Numbered from the stretch's first letter, positions 51,542 to 62,310 are shown. The stretch is 64,000 bases of DNA from Oceanisphaera psychrotolerans (GCF_001870485.1 NZ_MDKE01000033.1:1-64000); one strand, 5' to 3'. Numbers and translations: made by a program. The notes: generated by a model from the letters alone, not told the origin.

Positions 51542-53284
51542 TTATCCCACCACGGTCAGTGGGGCCTTGACCACCTTATCCACCGCTTCCTGCAGCGTAG
51601 GGTAAAAGGACAGCTCGCCGGGCACCGGTTGTACCCCGGCTCTGGCCAGGGTCTTGAGCGGCTGATACTGCAGATCTGCCACCACCACTTCCATCCCTCG
51701 TTGTCGGCATTGCTCCACGAAACGGTTCAGGGCAACCAGTCCGCCGGCATCCAGAATAGAAACCGCGTCCATATACAGGATGATGCCCCGTTGCTGCCGG
51801 CATAATCCCGCCAATTCGCCGAACACCCGATCGGCGGCGGCAAAAAACAGCGGGCCGTTGATCTTGAATACCGACCAGCCTTCCGGCAAAGGCGCCCCCA
51901 GCAACTGCCGATGTCCGGAAATATCCGACACCCGGGTCATTTCGGCAATCTCACGCACAAACAGCACCGCCGCCACCAGAATACCGGCGGTGATCGCCAG
52001 CACCATGTCGAACAGTATGGTCAACGAAAAGCAGGTCAGAAACACTAGAGCATCACCCACCGGCGCGGTTTTCAGCAACCTGACCGCCTTGTGGGCCTCG
52101 CTCATGTTCCAGGCCACCACCATCAGCAAGGCGGCCATGGCCGGCATCGGCAGATAGGCCAGCCATGGCGCCAGTAACACCAGCCCGGTCAGCACCACCA
52201 AGGCGTGTACCATGGCGGCCACCGGTGACTCTGCCCCAGCCTTGACGTTGGCAGCCGAGCGGGCGATGGCGGCGGTGGCGGTAATGCCGCCGAAAAACGG
52301 GGTTATCACATTACCAATCCCCTGCCCCATCAGCTCGCTGTTGGCACTGTGCCGCTTGCCGGTCATGCCATCCAGCACCACGGCACACAGTAAAGATTCA
52401 ATCGCACCCAGCATGGCGATGGCAAAGGCGGCCGGCAGCAGATCGCGCAACAGCGCCCAGTTCAACGTCAAGGCCACTCCACCGGGGCCGGGCTGAAGCC
52501 AGGGCAAGACCCACTCCGGCAACACCGGCGGGATACCCTGACCGACGCTGCCGTCCGGTAACAGATAACTGAACTGACTGCTGATGGTCGCAATATCCAT
52601 CCCCTGCCGGTTCAGCAACAGGGTGATGATACTGGCCAGGATCACCGCCGGCAGATGCGCCGGCACCCCGGTTTTAAGTCGGGGCCAGAGCAGCATGACC
52701 GCCAGGGTTAACAGTGCAACGGCCAGGCTGGGCCAGTGCAGATGAGGAACAGCCGCCGCCAGCGCCGTCACCTTGCCCAGATAGTGTTCGGGCAGTGCCG
52801 CCAGCTCCAGTCCCAGGAAGTCTTTCAACTGCAGGGTGGCTATCACCACGGCAATACCGCCAGTAAAGCCAAGGGTCACCGGCTCGGGTATATACTCGAT
52901 TAACCTCCCCAGTCTAGCCAGGGCCATGGCCATCAGGATCAGTCCCGACATGCTGGTCGCGAGCAACAGGCCGCCCAGACCATATTGCTGGGCAACGGGA
53001 TAGAGGATCACCACAAAGGCGGCGGTGGGGCCGGAGATACTGAGCCGGGAGCCACCGGTCAAGGCAATAACAAAGCCGGCGATAATGGCGGTATAAAGCC
53101 CGTACTGTGGTGCGACCCCGCTGGCGATGGCCAGCGCCATCGCCAGCGGGGTCGCAATAATACCCACCGTGATCCCGGCCAGCACATCCTTGAGTAGCCT
53201 GCGCCGGTTATACGACTCCTGCAGACAGCTTTCGCGCAGGGCATGGCCAACGCGTAACGAAAACAGATGGGCCCGGTGCGACAT
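51542..53284 (-). CDS. SulP-family anion/dicarboxylate transporter with STAS domain
   Basis: 580 residues. SLC26/SulP fold with 10-14 membrane helices: the QESYNRRRLLKDVLAGITVG entry, GLYTAIIAGFVIALTGGSRL, SGPTAAFVVILYPVA and MPAMAALLMVVAWNMSEAHK. A C-terminal cytoplasmic STAS domain (about 455-575) holds FKINGPLFFAAAD and ILYMDAVSILDAGGL. Overall it resembles E. coli DauA (YchM), a succinate/C4-dicarboxylate carrier, but bicarbonate or sulfate cannot be excluded. Divergent from the small RHH gene. Confidence 0.88.
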   Translation of the reverse strand: MSHRAHLFSLRVGHALRESCLQESYNRRRLLKDVLAGITVGIIATPLAMALAIASGVAPQYGLYTAIIAGFVIALTGGSRLSISGPTAAFVVILYPVAQQYGLGGLLLATSMSGLILMAMALARLGRLIEYIPEPVTLGFTGGIAVVIATLQLKDFLGLELAALPEHYLGKVTALAAAVPHLHWPSLAVALLTLAVMLLWPRLKTGVPAHLPAVILASIITLLLNRQGMDIATISSQFSYLLPDGSVGQGIPPVLPEWVLPWLQPGPGGVALTLNWALLRDLLPAAFAIAMLGAIESLLCAVVLDGMTGKRHSANSELMGQGIGNVITPFFGGITATAAIARSAANVKAGAESPVAAMVHALVVLTGLVLLAPWLAYLPMPAMAALLMVVAWNMSEAHKAVRLLKTAPVGDALVFLTCFSLTILFDMVLAITAGILVAAVLFVREIAEMTRVSDISGHRQLLGAPLPEGWSVFKINGPLFFAAADRVFGELAGLCRQQRGIILYMDAVSILDAGGLVALNRFVEQCRQRGMEVVVADLQYQPLKTLARAGVQPVPGELSFYPTLQEAVDKVVKAPLTVVG

Positions 53285-53351
53285 GGCTCTCTCCCGACGG
53301 GTTTTATTAGAATTATTTAAATCGATTATATGCTCATCAATTAATCATTCA

Positions 53352-53370
53352 ATGTTAATATGATTAACAT
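53352..53370. promoter_or_regulatory. Palindromic operator candidate between sulP-type gene and RHH gene
   Basis: ATGTTAAT-ATG-ATTAACAT, 8-bp perfect arms with a 3-bp centre, lies 24 bases before the RHH gene in the AT-rich divergent region. The overlapping AACATGTT (53366-53373) is also palindromic. A site for the RHH protein itself is plausible but inferred. Confidence 0.5.
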
Positions 53371-53394
53371 GTTTTGCCGGATACCGGAGCCAAT

Positions 53395-53568
53395 ATGGAA
53401 CAGAAAACCGCTCGCCTGACCCTGCTGATCGAGCCCCGGAAAAAGGAGCTGTTCGAGCAGCTTTGCGCCCAGGAGGATGTGACCCCCTCCCAGAAAGTGC
53501 GCCAGTTCATCCGCGACTATATCGAACAAAAAACCGGCCAGGACCGACTCGACGTTAATCCGGACTGA
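53395..53568 (+). CDS. Small ribbon-helix-helix (CopG/Arc-like) protein
   Basis: 57 residues from ATG 53395 (GGAG 5 bases before). KTARLTLLIEPRKKELFEQL fits the RHH beta-strand and first helix; DVTPSQKVRQFIRDYIEQ the second helix. Such proteins are usually DNA-binding homodimers. It sits 14 bases before aat, so it may share that transcript, and is divergent from the SulP transporter. No toxin partner is visible. Confidence 0.75.
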   Translation: MEQKTARLTLLIEPRKKELFEQLCAQEDVTPSQKVRQFIRDYIEQKTGQDRLDVNPD

Positions 53569-53582
53569 CCGCAGGAGCCAGT

Positions 53583-54281
53583 ATGCTGACCTTACTCGAT
53601 GACCCGCTCTGGTTTCCTGACCCCTCAGAGGCCTTGCTCGAACCCAACGGGTTGCTTGCCGTGGGAGGCGATCTGAGCCCGGAACGGCTGTTGCTGGCCT
53701 ATCGCATGGGTATCTTCCCCTGGTTTGATCAAAGCCAGCCCCTGTTGTGGTGGTCGCCGGATCCCCGGGCGGTACTGGAGCCCGATAAGCTGCACGTCAG
53801 CCGCAGTCTGGCCAGGCTTGCTCGCCGCGGGCAGTACCGGCTGACCATCAACACCGCCTTCGATCAGGTTATCCGCGCCTGCCGCCAGCTGCGGGAGACC
53901 CAGGAAGCGGGCACCTGGATCACGGCCGGTATCGAGCAGGCCTATGTTCGGCTGCACCGGCTCGGACACGCCCACTCGGTCGAAGTCTGGCAGGATGAAC
54001 AGCTGGTGGCCGGGCTCTATGGCATCGGTCTTGGCAGACTGTTTTGTGGCGAGTCGATGTTTCACCGGGTCGACAACGGCTCCAAGCTTGCCATGCTCGG
54101 TCTGTGTCGCCACCTGCAGCGCCAGGGGGGAGAGCTGATTGACTGCCAGTTGCCCAACCCGCACCTGATGACTCTGGGGGTCACGACCTGGCCCCGGGCC
54201 CGTTTTCTGCATAAACTCAAGGAACTGCAACAGCAGCCTCTGGCACCCAGGTGCTGGCAACCGGATGAGCTGACATTATGA
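53583..54281 (+). CDS. aat: Leucyl/phenylalanyl-tRNA-protein transferase
   Basis: Adds Leu or Phe to N-terminal Arg/Lys, producing N-degrons for ClpAPS. 232 residues: WFPDPSEALLEPNGLLAVGGDL, YRMGIFPWFDQSQPLLWWSPDPR (in parts), GTWITAGIEQAYVRLHRLGHAHSVEVW (in parts) and GESMFHR. Overlaps bpt by four bases. The neighbouring clpS and clpA form the matching degradation machinery. Confidence 0.96.
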   Translation: MLTLLDDPLWFPDPSEALLEPNGLLAVGGDLSPERLLLAYRMGIFPWFDQSQPLLWWSPDPRAVLEPDKLHVSRSLARLARRGQYRLTINTAFDQVIRACRQLRETQEAGTWITAGIEQAYVRLHRLGHAHSVEVWQDEQLVAGLYGIGLGRLFCGESMFHRVDNGSKLAMLGLCRHLQRQGGELIDCQLPNPHLMTLGVTTWPRARFLHKLKELQQQPLAPRCWQPDELTL

Positions 54282-54981
54282 GGGAAGTAAATCTCAAGGT
54301 GGGGCTGACGCCCAGACACCAGTGCAGTTACCTGCCCGAGCGGCAGGAGCAGCTGCTGGTGTTGCTCGACAAGGAATTGTTGTGCCTCGAAGGTACGAGC
54401 AATTGCTCAGCGCCGGCTTTCGCCGCAGCGGGGCCGACATCTATCGCCCTCATTGCCAGTTGTGCCACGCCTGTGAGTCGCTGCGTATCGACGCCGCCCA
54501 GTTCACACCCAGCCGCAGCCAGAAACGCATCAAACGGCTGAACCGGGATCTCCGTGTCAGCCTGAGCGAGCAGCAAAAGCCCGAGTACTTCCAGCTGTAT
54601 CAGCGTTATATCAACGAACGGCACCAGGACGGCGCCATGTACCCCGCCAGCCGCCAGCAATACGACGGTTTTCTGCTCTGTGACTGGTTGCCGCCGGTGT
54701 TTATGGAGTTCTGGCTGGAGCAACAACTGGTGGCCGTGGCCGTCACCGACTTGCTCAACCATGCACTCAGCGCCATGTATACCTTTTACGAGCCCGCTCT
54801 GGAGCACCGCTCTCTGGGGACTTTTGCCATCCTGAGCCAACTGCAACTGGCAGCAAAATTAAACAAGAGCTGGTTATATCTGGGCTATCAGGTGGATGAT
54901 TGCAAGAAAATGAATTATAAACAACACTTCCACCCTCATCAGCGACTCGTGGCCGGACACTGGCAAACGATGAAAGACTGA
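54278..54981 (+). CDS. bpt: Aspartate/glutamate leucyltransferase (Bpt), frame broken once
   Basis: Leucylates N-terminal Asp or Glu for the N-end rule pathway; found in Vibrio and relatives, absent from E. coli. 234 residues when restored: the start MREVNLKVGLTPRHQCSYLP, the Cys-rich HCQLCHACESLRID, RIKRLNRDL, YQRYINERHQDGAMYP and SLGTFAILSQLQLA. The frame breaks at about 54391 (CTCGAAGGTACG): one base is missing between DKELLCLE and RYEQLLSAGF. Between aat and infA. Confidence 0.9.
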
Positions 54982-55045
54982 GCGGAAACTTTACACCCAA
55001 GGCGAAATCCGGCATGATCCCTGCCGTTTTTATTGCCTGCGTTAA

Positions 55046-55276
<231 letters not shown>

Positions 55277-55384
55277 TCCGTTCGCCAGTCACTCCCTGAT
55301 CCCACAAGGCGGCGCCTGCTACCGATAGCTGCGCCTTCGGGCGATGTTCTCGCCCCTATTCCGTCAGGCATCCACCTCTTGGAT

Positions 55385-55421
55385 AAAAAATGCCCGGCAC
55401 CATGATGGTGCCGGGCATTTT
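55385..55421. terminator. Bidirectional terminator infA / clpA
   Basis: ATGCCCGGCACCAT-G-ATGGTGCCGGGCAT with A and T runs on both sides (AAAAAA before, TTTT after). It serves both convergent genes. Confidence 0.9.
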
Positions 55422-55445
55422 GGTGCTTTGCCCGAAGGCCATGAC

Positions 55446-57701
55446 TCAGTGGGCCAGTGAGGCTTCCGACTGATAGTCAAAATGCAGTTTGTCGTCCTCC
55501 AGAGTGACTTTAACCGAGCCGCCACCAACCAGTTCGCCGAACAGCAATTCGTTGGCCAGCGGCTTTTTCAGTTGCTCCTGAATGACCCGCCCCATGGGAC
55601 GCGCGCCCATCGACTTGTCGTAGCCTTGCTCTGCCAACCAGTGCCGCGCCTGCTCACTGACCTCCATCGACACACCCTTGGCATCCAGCTGTGCCTGCAG
55701 CTCGACGATAAACTTGTCTACCACCCGGTGAATCACTTCCATATCCAGGTGATTGAACCAGATGATATGGTCGAGCCGGTTACGGAACTCGGGGGCAAAG
55801 GTACGATTGATTTCGGTCATGGCGTCATGACTGTGATCCTGCTGCTGGAAGCCGATAGACTTGCGTATCGTTTCCTGTACCCCGGCGTTGGTCGTCATCA
55901 CCAGTATCACGTTGCGGAAGTCCGCCTTGCGGCCGTTGTTGTCGGTCAGGGTACCGTTGTCCATCACCTGCAGCAGCAGGTTGAACACGTCCTGATGGGC
56001 TTTTTCAATCTCGTCGAGCAACACCACCGCATGAGGGTGCTTGATCACCGCATCGGTGAGCAACCCGCCCTGATCGAAGCCCACATAGCCGGGAGGCGCC
56101 CCGATCAGCCGGGACACGGTATGGGACTCCATGTACTCGGACATATCGAAGCGAACCAGCTCGATGCCGAGGATCCGCGCCAGCTGTTGGGTCACCTCGG
56201 TCTTGCCCACCCCGGTCGGGCCGGCAAACAGGAAGGAGCCGATGGGCCGCTTCTCGTTGCCGAGGCCGGAGCGACTGAGCCGAATGGAGTCGGTCAGCAC
56301 TTCTATTGCCTGATCCTGGCCGAACACCACCATCTTGAGTTTGGGCTCCAGATTCTTCAGTGCCTCCTTGTCGGAGCTGGATACGGATTTTTCCGGAATA
56401 CGGGCAATCTTGGCCACGATGGCCTCGATATCGCCGACACCGATGGTCTTCTTGCGCTTGGAGGGCGGCATCATGCGGATTTGCGCGCCCGCCTCGTCGA
56501 TGACGTCTATCGCCTTGTCGGGCAGATGACGGTCGTTGATGTATTTGGCAGACAGCTCGGCCGCCGCCCGAATCGCCTTGCTGGTATAGCGCACATCATG
56601 ATGTGACTCGTAACGGCTCTTCAGCCCCAGCAGTATCTTGGTGGTGTCATCCACCGATGGCTCCAGGATATCGATTTTCTGGAAACGCCGCGCCAGGGCC
56701 CGGTCTTTTTCGAAAATCTGGCTGTATTCCTGATAAGTGGTCGAGCCCACACAGCGGATCTGACCGCTGGACAACATGGGTTTCAGCAGGTTGGCCGCAT
56801 CGAGCTGACCACCCGAAGCCGCGCCGGCACCGATGATGGTATGAATTTCATCGATAAACAGGATGGCGCCTTTCTGCTTCTCGAACTGCTTGAGCAACGC
56901 CTTGAAGCGCTTCTCGAAATCGCCCCGGTACTTGGTGCCGGCCAGCAAAGAGCCCATATCCAGCGAGTAGATGGTGCTGTCGGCAATGATTTCCGGTACA
57001 TCCTTGTGCACGATGCGATAGGCCAGTCCTTCGGCAATGGCCGTTTTACCCACACCAGCCTCCCCCACCAGCAGCGGGTTGTTCTTCCGCCGGCGACACA
57101 AGACCTGGATAGCACGATTGACTTCATGATCCCGACCGATCAGCGGATCGATACGGCCTTCCTTTACCCACTGGTTCAGGTTGATCACAAAGCCTTCGGT
57201 CTGGTTGCTGGCCGCCTCATCGGTATTTTCTTCCTGCTGCGCGGGCGGAGCCTCTTCCTGCACGCCGTCCTTGCGTACGCCATGGGACAGGAAGTTGACC
57301 ACATCCAGCCGGCTGATCTGGATCTTCTTCAGCAGATACGCCGCCTGGGATTCCTGCTCGCTGAAAATGGCCACCAGCACGTTGGCGCCGGTCACCTCGG
57401 CATTGCCGGAAGACTGCACATGAAACACCGCTCGTTGCAGCACGCGCTGAAAACCGAGAGTGGGTTGCGTTTCGACTTCGTCGTCCCCCACCGGTATCAA
57501 GGGTGTGGTCTGTTCGATAAAGGTATGAATTTCGCGGCGCAGCTGCTCAAGTTCTGCGCCACAGGCCACCAGGGCCTCCTGGGCAGATGGGTTATCCAAC
57601 AGCGCGAGTAGCAGGTGCTCCACCGTCATAAACTCGTGGCGAGCACGACGCGCTTCGTTGAAAGCGTCGTTCAGTGTGCTCTCAAGGTCTTTGTTCAACA
57701 T
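55446..57701 (-). CDS. clpA: ATP-dependent Clp protease ATP-binding subunit ClpA
   Basis: AAA+ unfoldase that feeds ClpP. 751 residues: an N-domain that binds ClpS (1-145), D1 with GEAGVGKT and [10 protein letters not shown]2 with GPTGVGKT and [10 protein letters not shown], and ClpP-loop region near [16 protein letters not shown] 57701 follows GGGAGG; a GTG two codons upstream is possible. Downstream of clpS on the same strand. Confidence 0.96.
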   Translation of the reverse strand: MLNKDLESTLNDAFNEARRARHEFMTVEHLLLALLDNPSAQEALVACGAELEQLRREIHTFIEQTTPLIPVGDDEVETQPTLGFQRVLQRAVFHVQSSGNAEVTGANVLVAIFSEQESQAAYLLKKIQISRLDVVNFLSHGVRKDGVQEEAPPAQQEENTDEAASNQTEGFVINLNQWVKEGRIDPLIGRDHEVNRAIQVLCRRRKNNPLLVGEAGVGKTAIAEGLAYRIVHKDVPEIIADSTIYSLDMGSLLAGTKYRGDFEKRFKALLKQFEKQKGAILFIDEIHTIIGAGAASGGQLDAANLLKPMLSSGQIRCVGSTTYQEYSQIFEKDRALARRFQKIDILEPSVDDTTKILLGLKSRYESHHDVRYTSKAIRAAAELSAKYINDRHLPDKAIDVIDEAGAQIRMMPPSKRKKTIGVGDIEAIVAKIARIPEKSVSSSDKEALKNLEPKLKMVVFGQDQAIEVLTDSIRLSRSGLGNEKRPIGSFLFAGPTGVGKTEVTQQLARILGIELVRFDMSEYMESHTVSRLIGAPPGYVGFDQGGLLTDAVIKHPHAVVLLDEIEKAHQDVFNLLLQVMDNGTLTDNNGRKADFRNVILVMTTNAGVQETIRKSIGFQQQDHSHDAMTEINRTFAPEFRNRLDHIIWFNHLDMEVIHRVVDKFIVELQAQLDAKGVSMEVSEQARHWLAEQGYDKSMGARPMGRVIQEQLKKPLANELLFGELVGGGSVKVTLEDDKLHFDYQSEASLAH

Positions 57702-57750
57702 AGGCACCTCCCCTAAAAAACTGCGGTGTCCCGTTGCGGCGGGTGTTTAC

Positions 57751-58068
57751 TTATTCCTGCTCCATGGTGCACAACAACGGATGTTCATGCATACGGGCAA
57801 ACTTGTTCACTTGCGCTACCTTGGTTTCTGCGATGTCTGCGGTAAACAGACCGCAGACTCCTTTCCCCTGATAATGAACCGCCATCATCACCTGCGTGGC
57901 CTTGTCCATATCCATTACAAAGAATTTTTGCAGCACCTCCACCACAAAATCCATGGGGGTGTAATCGTCATTGTTCAGGATGACCTTGTACATAGGAGGG
58001 GGCTGCAGCGCAGTTTCTTCCACCTCTTTTAACTGATCACCATCGGACTGCTGTGTTCTCCTGCTCAT
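57751..58068 (-). CDS. clpS: ClpS adaptor protein
   Basis: N-end rule adaptor that delivers N-degron proteins to ClpA. 105 residues: flexible N-terminus, then [20 protein letters not shown] (the [10 protein letters not shown] pocket), [15 protein letters not shown] and [13 protein letters not shown]. 50 bases before clpA; divergent from cspD, the E. coli order. Confidence 0.97.
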   Translation of the reverse strand: MSRRTQQSDGDQLKEVEETALQPPPMYKVILNNDDYTPMDFVVEVLQKFFVMDMDKATQVMMAVHYQGKGVCGLFTADIAETKVAQVNKFARMHEHPLLCTMEQE

Positions 58069-58455
58069 ACATTTACTCTAAATCACTGTTCCAAATCGCG
58101 CTACAGAAGTCGACTCCGGATTTGGTGCCGCTGCCTGCAGCCGTTCCAGGCAAGGGCCTGAGGCCGGCCAGTGTCATCAGGATATCAGGAACACGTTATC
58201 GAGTCTTTCCTTCACACTACCGCTTACGCTGCCGCTGTCAACCGTCTTTACCATGGCGTAATGCGATAACAAACAAACGCTTGACTCGCCCCGATGATTG
58301 ACTAGAGTGAGCGATAGGTGACCATTGAATTAAGTGCTGCATGGCGCCTTGCATTCAGGGTCACCGCATCCGGCAGGTAACCGCCTGTCGTTGAAATTGG
58401 CTGCTGCCAATTACTCAATGTTGTTTTGGATGTTTGAGCAAAAGGATGCAGATGC
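58069..58455. other. Intergenic region clpS / cspD
   Basis: 387 bases between divergent genes. It should hold both promoters and the cspD leader. No clear consensus promoter or operator was recognised, and no small gene. Confidence 0.5.
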
Positions 58456-58665
58456 ATGACGACCGGTACGGTGAAGTGGTTTAATAATGCTAAGGGATTT
58501 GGCTTTATCTGCCCGCAAGAAGGCGGCGATGATGTGTTCGCACATTTCTCCACCATTCAAATGGACGGATACAGAACCCTGAAAGCGGGCCAGTTGGTAC
58601 AGTATAAGATTCAGGCAGGACCCAAGGGTAACCATGCGGTAAGCATAGTTCCCTGCGACTCATAA
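58456..58665 (+). CDS. cspD: Cold-shock-like protein CspD
   Basis: 69-residue cold-shock domain protein; in E. coli a stationary-phase inhibitor of replication. MTTGTVKWFNNAKGFGFI with RNP1 GFGFI and RNP2 DVFAHFS, then YRTLKAGQLVQYKI. Assigned as CspD mainly from its place beside clpS-clpA and its divergent C-terminus. Confidence 0.88.
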   Translation: MTTGTVKWFNNAKGFGFICPQEGGDDVFAHFSTIQMDGYRTLKAGQLVQYKIQAGPKGNHAVSIVPCDS

Positions 58666-58698
58666 TAAACAAGCACGGATACACAGTATCTAGAAAAC

Positions 58699-58719
58699 AA
58701 GGCGCTTCGGCGCCTTTAT
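58699..58719 (+). terminator. cspD terminator
   Basis: AAGGCGC-TTCG-GCGCCTT followed by TATTGT, 34 bases after cspD. Confidence 0.75.
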
Positions 58720-58744
58720 TGTATCTGCGGCCACGCCACCCACC

Positions 58745-59338
58745 TTACCCAGTCAACCACCAGTTCAGACCATAACCGAGCAATGCCATTGCCAGCAGGG
58801 TCAACCCCAATGGCCGGGCATGACGGCGAAACAGCGTCATCGCCTGCTCGCCGAACAACTGCACCAGCACCGCCAGACCGAAATAGCGAATTCCCCGTGC
58901 CAGTGTCGCCGCCAGCATAAAGCTGGTCAGCGGGTAGTCGGCGGCGCCAGCCGCCAGCATCGCAACCTGAAACGGCACCGGCGTCACACCGACCACCACT
59001 ATCGCCATAAAGCCCTCATTCGCCAGGGTCTGTACAAAACGATCATAGGCATCGGTCGCATCCAGAACCTCAAGCAGCCATTGTCCCAGGCTGTCGAACA
59101 GCCAGTTGCCAAACCAGTAACCCAGCAGGGCGCCGCACAAGCATCCGGCCAGTGCGACCGAGGCCAGCAGCCAGCGCCGTCGAGGCTCCAGCAGCAACAA
59201 CGGGATCAGCATCAGCTCAAGGGGAATGGGAATGATGATTGCCTCCAGCAAGGCGGCGCAGAACAGCACCGGCAGCAAATACCCCGACCCGACCATACGG
59301 CGAATCCAGCTTGGCAACTCGGCAGGGGCTGGCGTCAT
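58745..59338 (-). CDS. VTT/DedA-like (YqaA-type) membrane protein
   Basis: 197 residues from ATG 59338 (GGAG 6 bases before). Membrane segments around 18-48, 55-78, 108-135 and 165-195. The motif EAIIIPIPLELMLIPLLL, the helix break GYWFGNWLFDSLG and GVTPVPFQVAMLAAGAADYP match YqaA/SNARE-associated (VTT) proteins, a family linked to lipid scrambling and membrane energetics. Exact role unknown. Divergent from glnD. Confidence 0.8.
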   Translation of the reverse strand: MTPAPAELPSWIRRMVGSGYLLPVLFCAALLEAIIIPIPLELMLIPLLLLEPRRRWLLASVALAGCLCGALLGYWFGNWLFDSLGQWLLEVLDATDAYDRFVQTLANEGFMAIVVVGVTPVPFQVAMLAAGAADYPLTSFMLAATLARGIRYFGLAVLVQLFGEQAMTLFRRHARPLGLTLLAMALLGYGLNWWLTG

Positions 59339-59480
59339 GGTGAACTCCAAACAGATTGACCACCGCCATGATAGCAGTGAAACGGGATTGATCGCCCCTC
59401 CTCCACCGATGGATCTGCTTCCCCACTCGAGCCGACTTTGTTAACGTAGGCCTTTACCGTACACAAGGATTTTTTTCTCT

Positions 59481-62111
59481 ATGGATGCCAGCCTGCTTGC
59501 CCCGGCCCTGCTCGATCCCGCCGATCTGACCTTGCCCAAATGCAAGGAAATACTGGCTCGCCTGCAAGACTGGCTGGAGCAGCGCTTCAACGCCGGCGAC
59601 GATATCATGGAGCTGGTGGTGACCCGCTCTCAGCACATGGACCAGCTGCTGACCGGACTGTGGCAACGGCACGAACTGGATAAAGCCTCGCAACTGGCGC
59701 TGGTGGCCGTGGGCGGCTACGGCCGGGGCGAGCTGCACCCCTATTCGGATATCGATTTGCTGATCCTGAGCAATGGTGCCCCGGATCCGGCTCTGGATGA
59801 GCGCATCGGCAGCTTCGTCACCCTGTTGTGGGATCTGCGCCTGGAAGTCGGCCACAGCGTGCGTTCGGTGGCAGAGTGCATCGAGGAAGGCAAAAAAGAC
59901 ATCACCGTTGCCACCAACCTGATCGAAGCCCGGTTGATCACCGGTTGCTACGATACCTTTGCCGAGCTGAACCAGGCGACGCAGCCGGATAAATTCTGGC
60001 CCAGTCAGGCCTTCTTCGAAGCCAAGCGTGAAGAACAGGAGAACCGGCACCGGCAGTTTCAGGACACCAGCTACAAACTGGAGCCGGACATCAAGAGCAG
60101 CCCCGGCGGCCTGCGCGATATCCAGACCATCAGCTGGGTCGCCCGTCGCCATTTTGGTGCCGCCACCCTGAGTGAAATGGTCAGCCACGGCTTTCTCAGC
60201 AAGGCCGAATACCGCGAGCTGCTCGACTGTCAGAACTTCCTGTGGAAGCTGCGCTTCGCCCTGCACATGTCGATCCACCGCCCCGACAACCGGCTGTTGT
60301 TCGACCGCCAACGGGCAGTGGCCACCGCGCTGGGCTTTGCCGGCGAGGGCAACGGGCCGATAGAACAGATGATGAAGCACTTCTATCAGACGATACGCCG
60401 GGTAGCCGAGCTCAACGAAATGCTGCTGCAGCTGTTCGATGAAGCCATACTCGGCCATATCGCCATGGACGTGAAGATGCTCACGCCCGAGTTCCGCCTG
60501 CGCGGACGACTGATCGATGTCATCAGGCCAGAGCTGTTCCGGGAAGAGCCCGCCGCGATACTCCGACTGTTTTACCAGATTGCCGCTCATCCCCAGATCA
60601 CCGGCATCTACTCTACCACCCTGCGCCAGCTGCGGGATGCCCGCCGCCGGCTGACCGGCTTTCTGTGCGAGCGAGCCGATTGCCGCCGGTTGTTCATGAT
60701 GCTGATGCGCCATCCGGGAGGGTGTGACCTGGCGCTGACCCTGATGCATCGCTACGGTATTCTCGCCGCCTATTTTCCCCAGTGGAGCAAGATCGTCGGC
60801 CAGATGCAGTTCGACATGTTTCATGCCTATCCGGTCGACGAGCATACCCACCGACTGCTGAAAAACATTTATCTGTTCCGCAAGCCAGACGCCAAACGCA
60901 GCCACCCGCTGTGCTTTGACATCTGCAGCCGGTTGCGCAAGCCCGAGCTGCTCTACCTCGCCGCGCTGTTTCACGACATCGCCAAGGGCCGGGGTGGCGA
61001 TCACTCCGAACTCGGGGCGGAAGACGCGCTGGCATTCTGCCTGCAGCACGATCTCGACAAGTCAGACGCCCGTCTGGTGTCCTGGCTGGTGCGCCAGCAC
61101 CTGCTGATGTCGGTCACCGCCCAGCGCCGTGACATTTATGACCCGGATGTGATCAGCGAATTCGCCACCCAGGTCCGGGACGAGCTGCGTCTGGACTTCC
61201 TCTACTGTCTGACCGTGGCCGATATCTGTGCCACCAACGATCACCTGTGGAACGACTGGAAAGGCAGCCTGCTGCGCGAGCTCTACTTCGCCACCCAGAA
61301 AGCGCTGCGCCGGGGCCTGGAAAATCCGCCGGATCTGCGCCTGCGCATCCGCGAGAACCAGCGCCAGGCCCGCCAGATCCTGGAACAGCTGGATACCCCC
61401 TTCGAACGGATAAAACCGCTGTGGGTACGCTTTACCGCCGATTATTTTCTGCGTCATACCCCGGAGCAAATCGCCTGGCACAGCCGTCATATTCTGGTCC
61501 ACGACGACGACCGACGGCCCTTGGTACAAATCAGCCAGCAACCAGGCCGGGGGGGCAGTGAGCTGTTCATCTACAGCCCCGACTCCCCCAACCTGTTCGG
61601 CCGGGTAGCGGCGGCACTGGATCAGAAGAATCTCACCATTCACGATGCCCAGATCATGACCTCCAGAGACGGTTATGCCCTGGACACCTTCATCGTACTC
61701 GAACCCGATGGTCAGCCGGTCAGTGGCGATCGACTCGGCGATCTGTGCCAGAGCCTGAGCGAAGTGCTGCTAATCCCGGCTCCGCCCATGGTGCGCATCC
61801 GCCCTCCTTCGCGCCGGCATCGGGAGTTTACCGTGAATACCCAAGTGAATTTTCTGCAGCCGCTGCGACCGACCAAACGCTCCCTGATGGAGCTGGTGGC
61901 ACTCGACACCCCCGGTCTGCTGGCCCGTATCGGGGCCATATTCAGCCGACTGGGACTGAACCTGCATGCCGCCAAGATCACCACCATCGGTGAGCGGGTA
62001 GAAGATTTCTTCAGCCTGACCAACAGCGAAAACCGGCCACTTAACGAGCAGGAACAGGCCTTGTTGCGAGAAAAAGTGGTCGAGGAGCTCAACCAGGACG
62101 GCAAAATATGA
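59481..62111 (+). CDS. glnD: Bifunctional uridylyltransferase/uridylyl-removing enzyme
   Basis: Glutamine sensor that uridylylates PII proteins and removes the group again. 876 residues: nucleotidyltransferase motif GGYGRGELHPYSDIDLL (78-94, metal Asp90 and Asp92), HD hydrolase motif LFHDIAKGRGGDHSELG (about residues 495-512), and two C-terminal ACT domains (from about 690 and 800) that bind glutamine. AAGGA lies about 12 bases before ATG. Upstream of dapD, as in E. coli. Confidence 0.97.
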   Translation: MDASLLAPALLDPADLTLPKCKEILARLQDWLEQRFNAGDDIMELVVTRSQHMDQLLTGLWQRHELDKASQLALVAVGGYGRGELHPYSDIDLLILSNGAPDPALDERIGSFVTLLWDLRLEVGHSVRSVAECIEEGKKDITVATNLIEARLITGCYDTFAELNQATQPDKFWPSQAFFEAKREEQENRHRQFQDTSYKLEPDIKSSPGGLRDIQTISWVARRHFGAATLSEMVSHGFLSKAEYRELLDCQNFLWKLRFALHMSIHRPDNRLLFDRQRAVATALGFAGEGNGPIEQMMKHFYQTIRRVAELNEMLLQLFDEAILGHIAMDVKMLTPEFRLRGRLIDVIRPELFREEPAAILRLFYQIAAHPQITGIYSTTLRQLRDARRRLTGFLCERADCRRLFMMLMRHPGGCDLALTLMHRYGILAAYFPQWSKIVGQMQFDMFHAYPVDEHTHRLLKNIYLFRKPDAKRSHPLCFDICSRLRKPELLYLAALFHDIAKGRGGDHSELGAEDALAFCLQHDLDKSDARLVSWLVRQHLLMSVTAQRRDIYDPDVISEFATQVRDELRLDFLYCLTVADICATNDHLWNDWKGSLLRELYFATQKALRRGLENPPDLRLRIRENQRQARQILEQLDTPFERIKPLWVRFTADYFLRHTPEQIAWHSRHILVHDDDRRPLVQISQQPGRGGSELFIYSPDSPNLFGRVAAALDQKNLTIHDAQIMTSRDGYALDTFIVLEPDGQPVSGDRLGDLCQSLSEVLLIPAPPMVRIRPPSRRHREFTVNTQVNFLQPLRPTKRSLMELVALDTPGLLARIGAIFSRLGLNLHAAKITTIGERVEDFFSLTNSENRPLNEQEQALLREKVVEELNQDGKI

Positions 62112-62158
62112 TAAAAGATGCGTCAGATTTGAATCAATAAACAGGAAAGGCGTGTTGG

Positions 62159-62310
62159 ATGTCTGCACGGCAAACCATTATTCAGACCGCCTTTGAGCCT
62201 CGCGATACCATTCTCGCTGAACGATTCAACAAACCGTCAGGCTCGTCCTGCAACTGATTGACACCCGGCTGGCCGCCCTGCGCACCAGCCGATTACCAAT
62301 TCAAACCAAA
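62159..62310 (+). pseudogene. Possible relic of an E. coli-type dapD N-terminus
   Basis: An ATG at 62159 behind AGGAAAGG reads MSARQTIIQTAFEPRDTI and stops at codon 33. IIQTAFEPR resembles the E. coli DapD N-terminus (NIIETAFERR), and in another frame TVRLVLQLIDTRLAALR resembles the following AVNQVIALLDSGALR. A frame-shifted fragment of a second DapD type, left in front of the present dapD, fits this. A short leader peptide or chance similarity remain possible. The whole glnD-dapD gap is 62112-62327. Confidence 0.4.
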
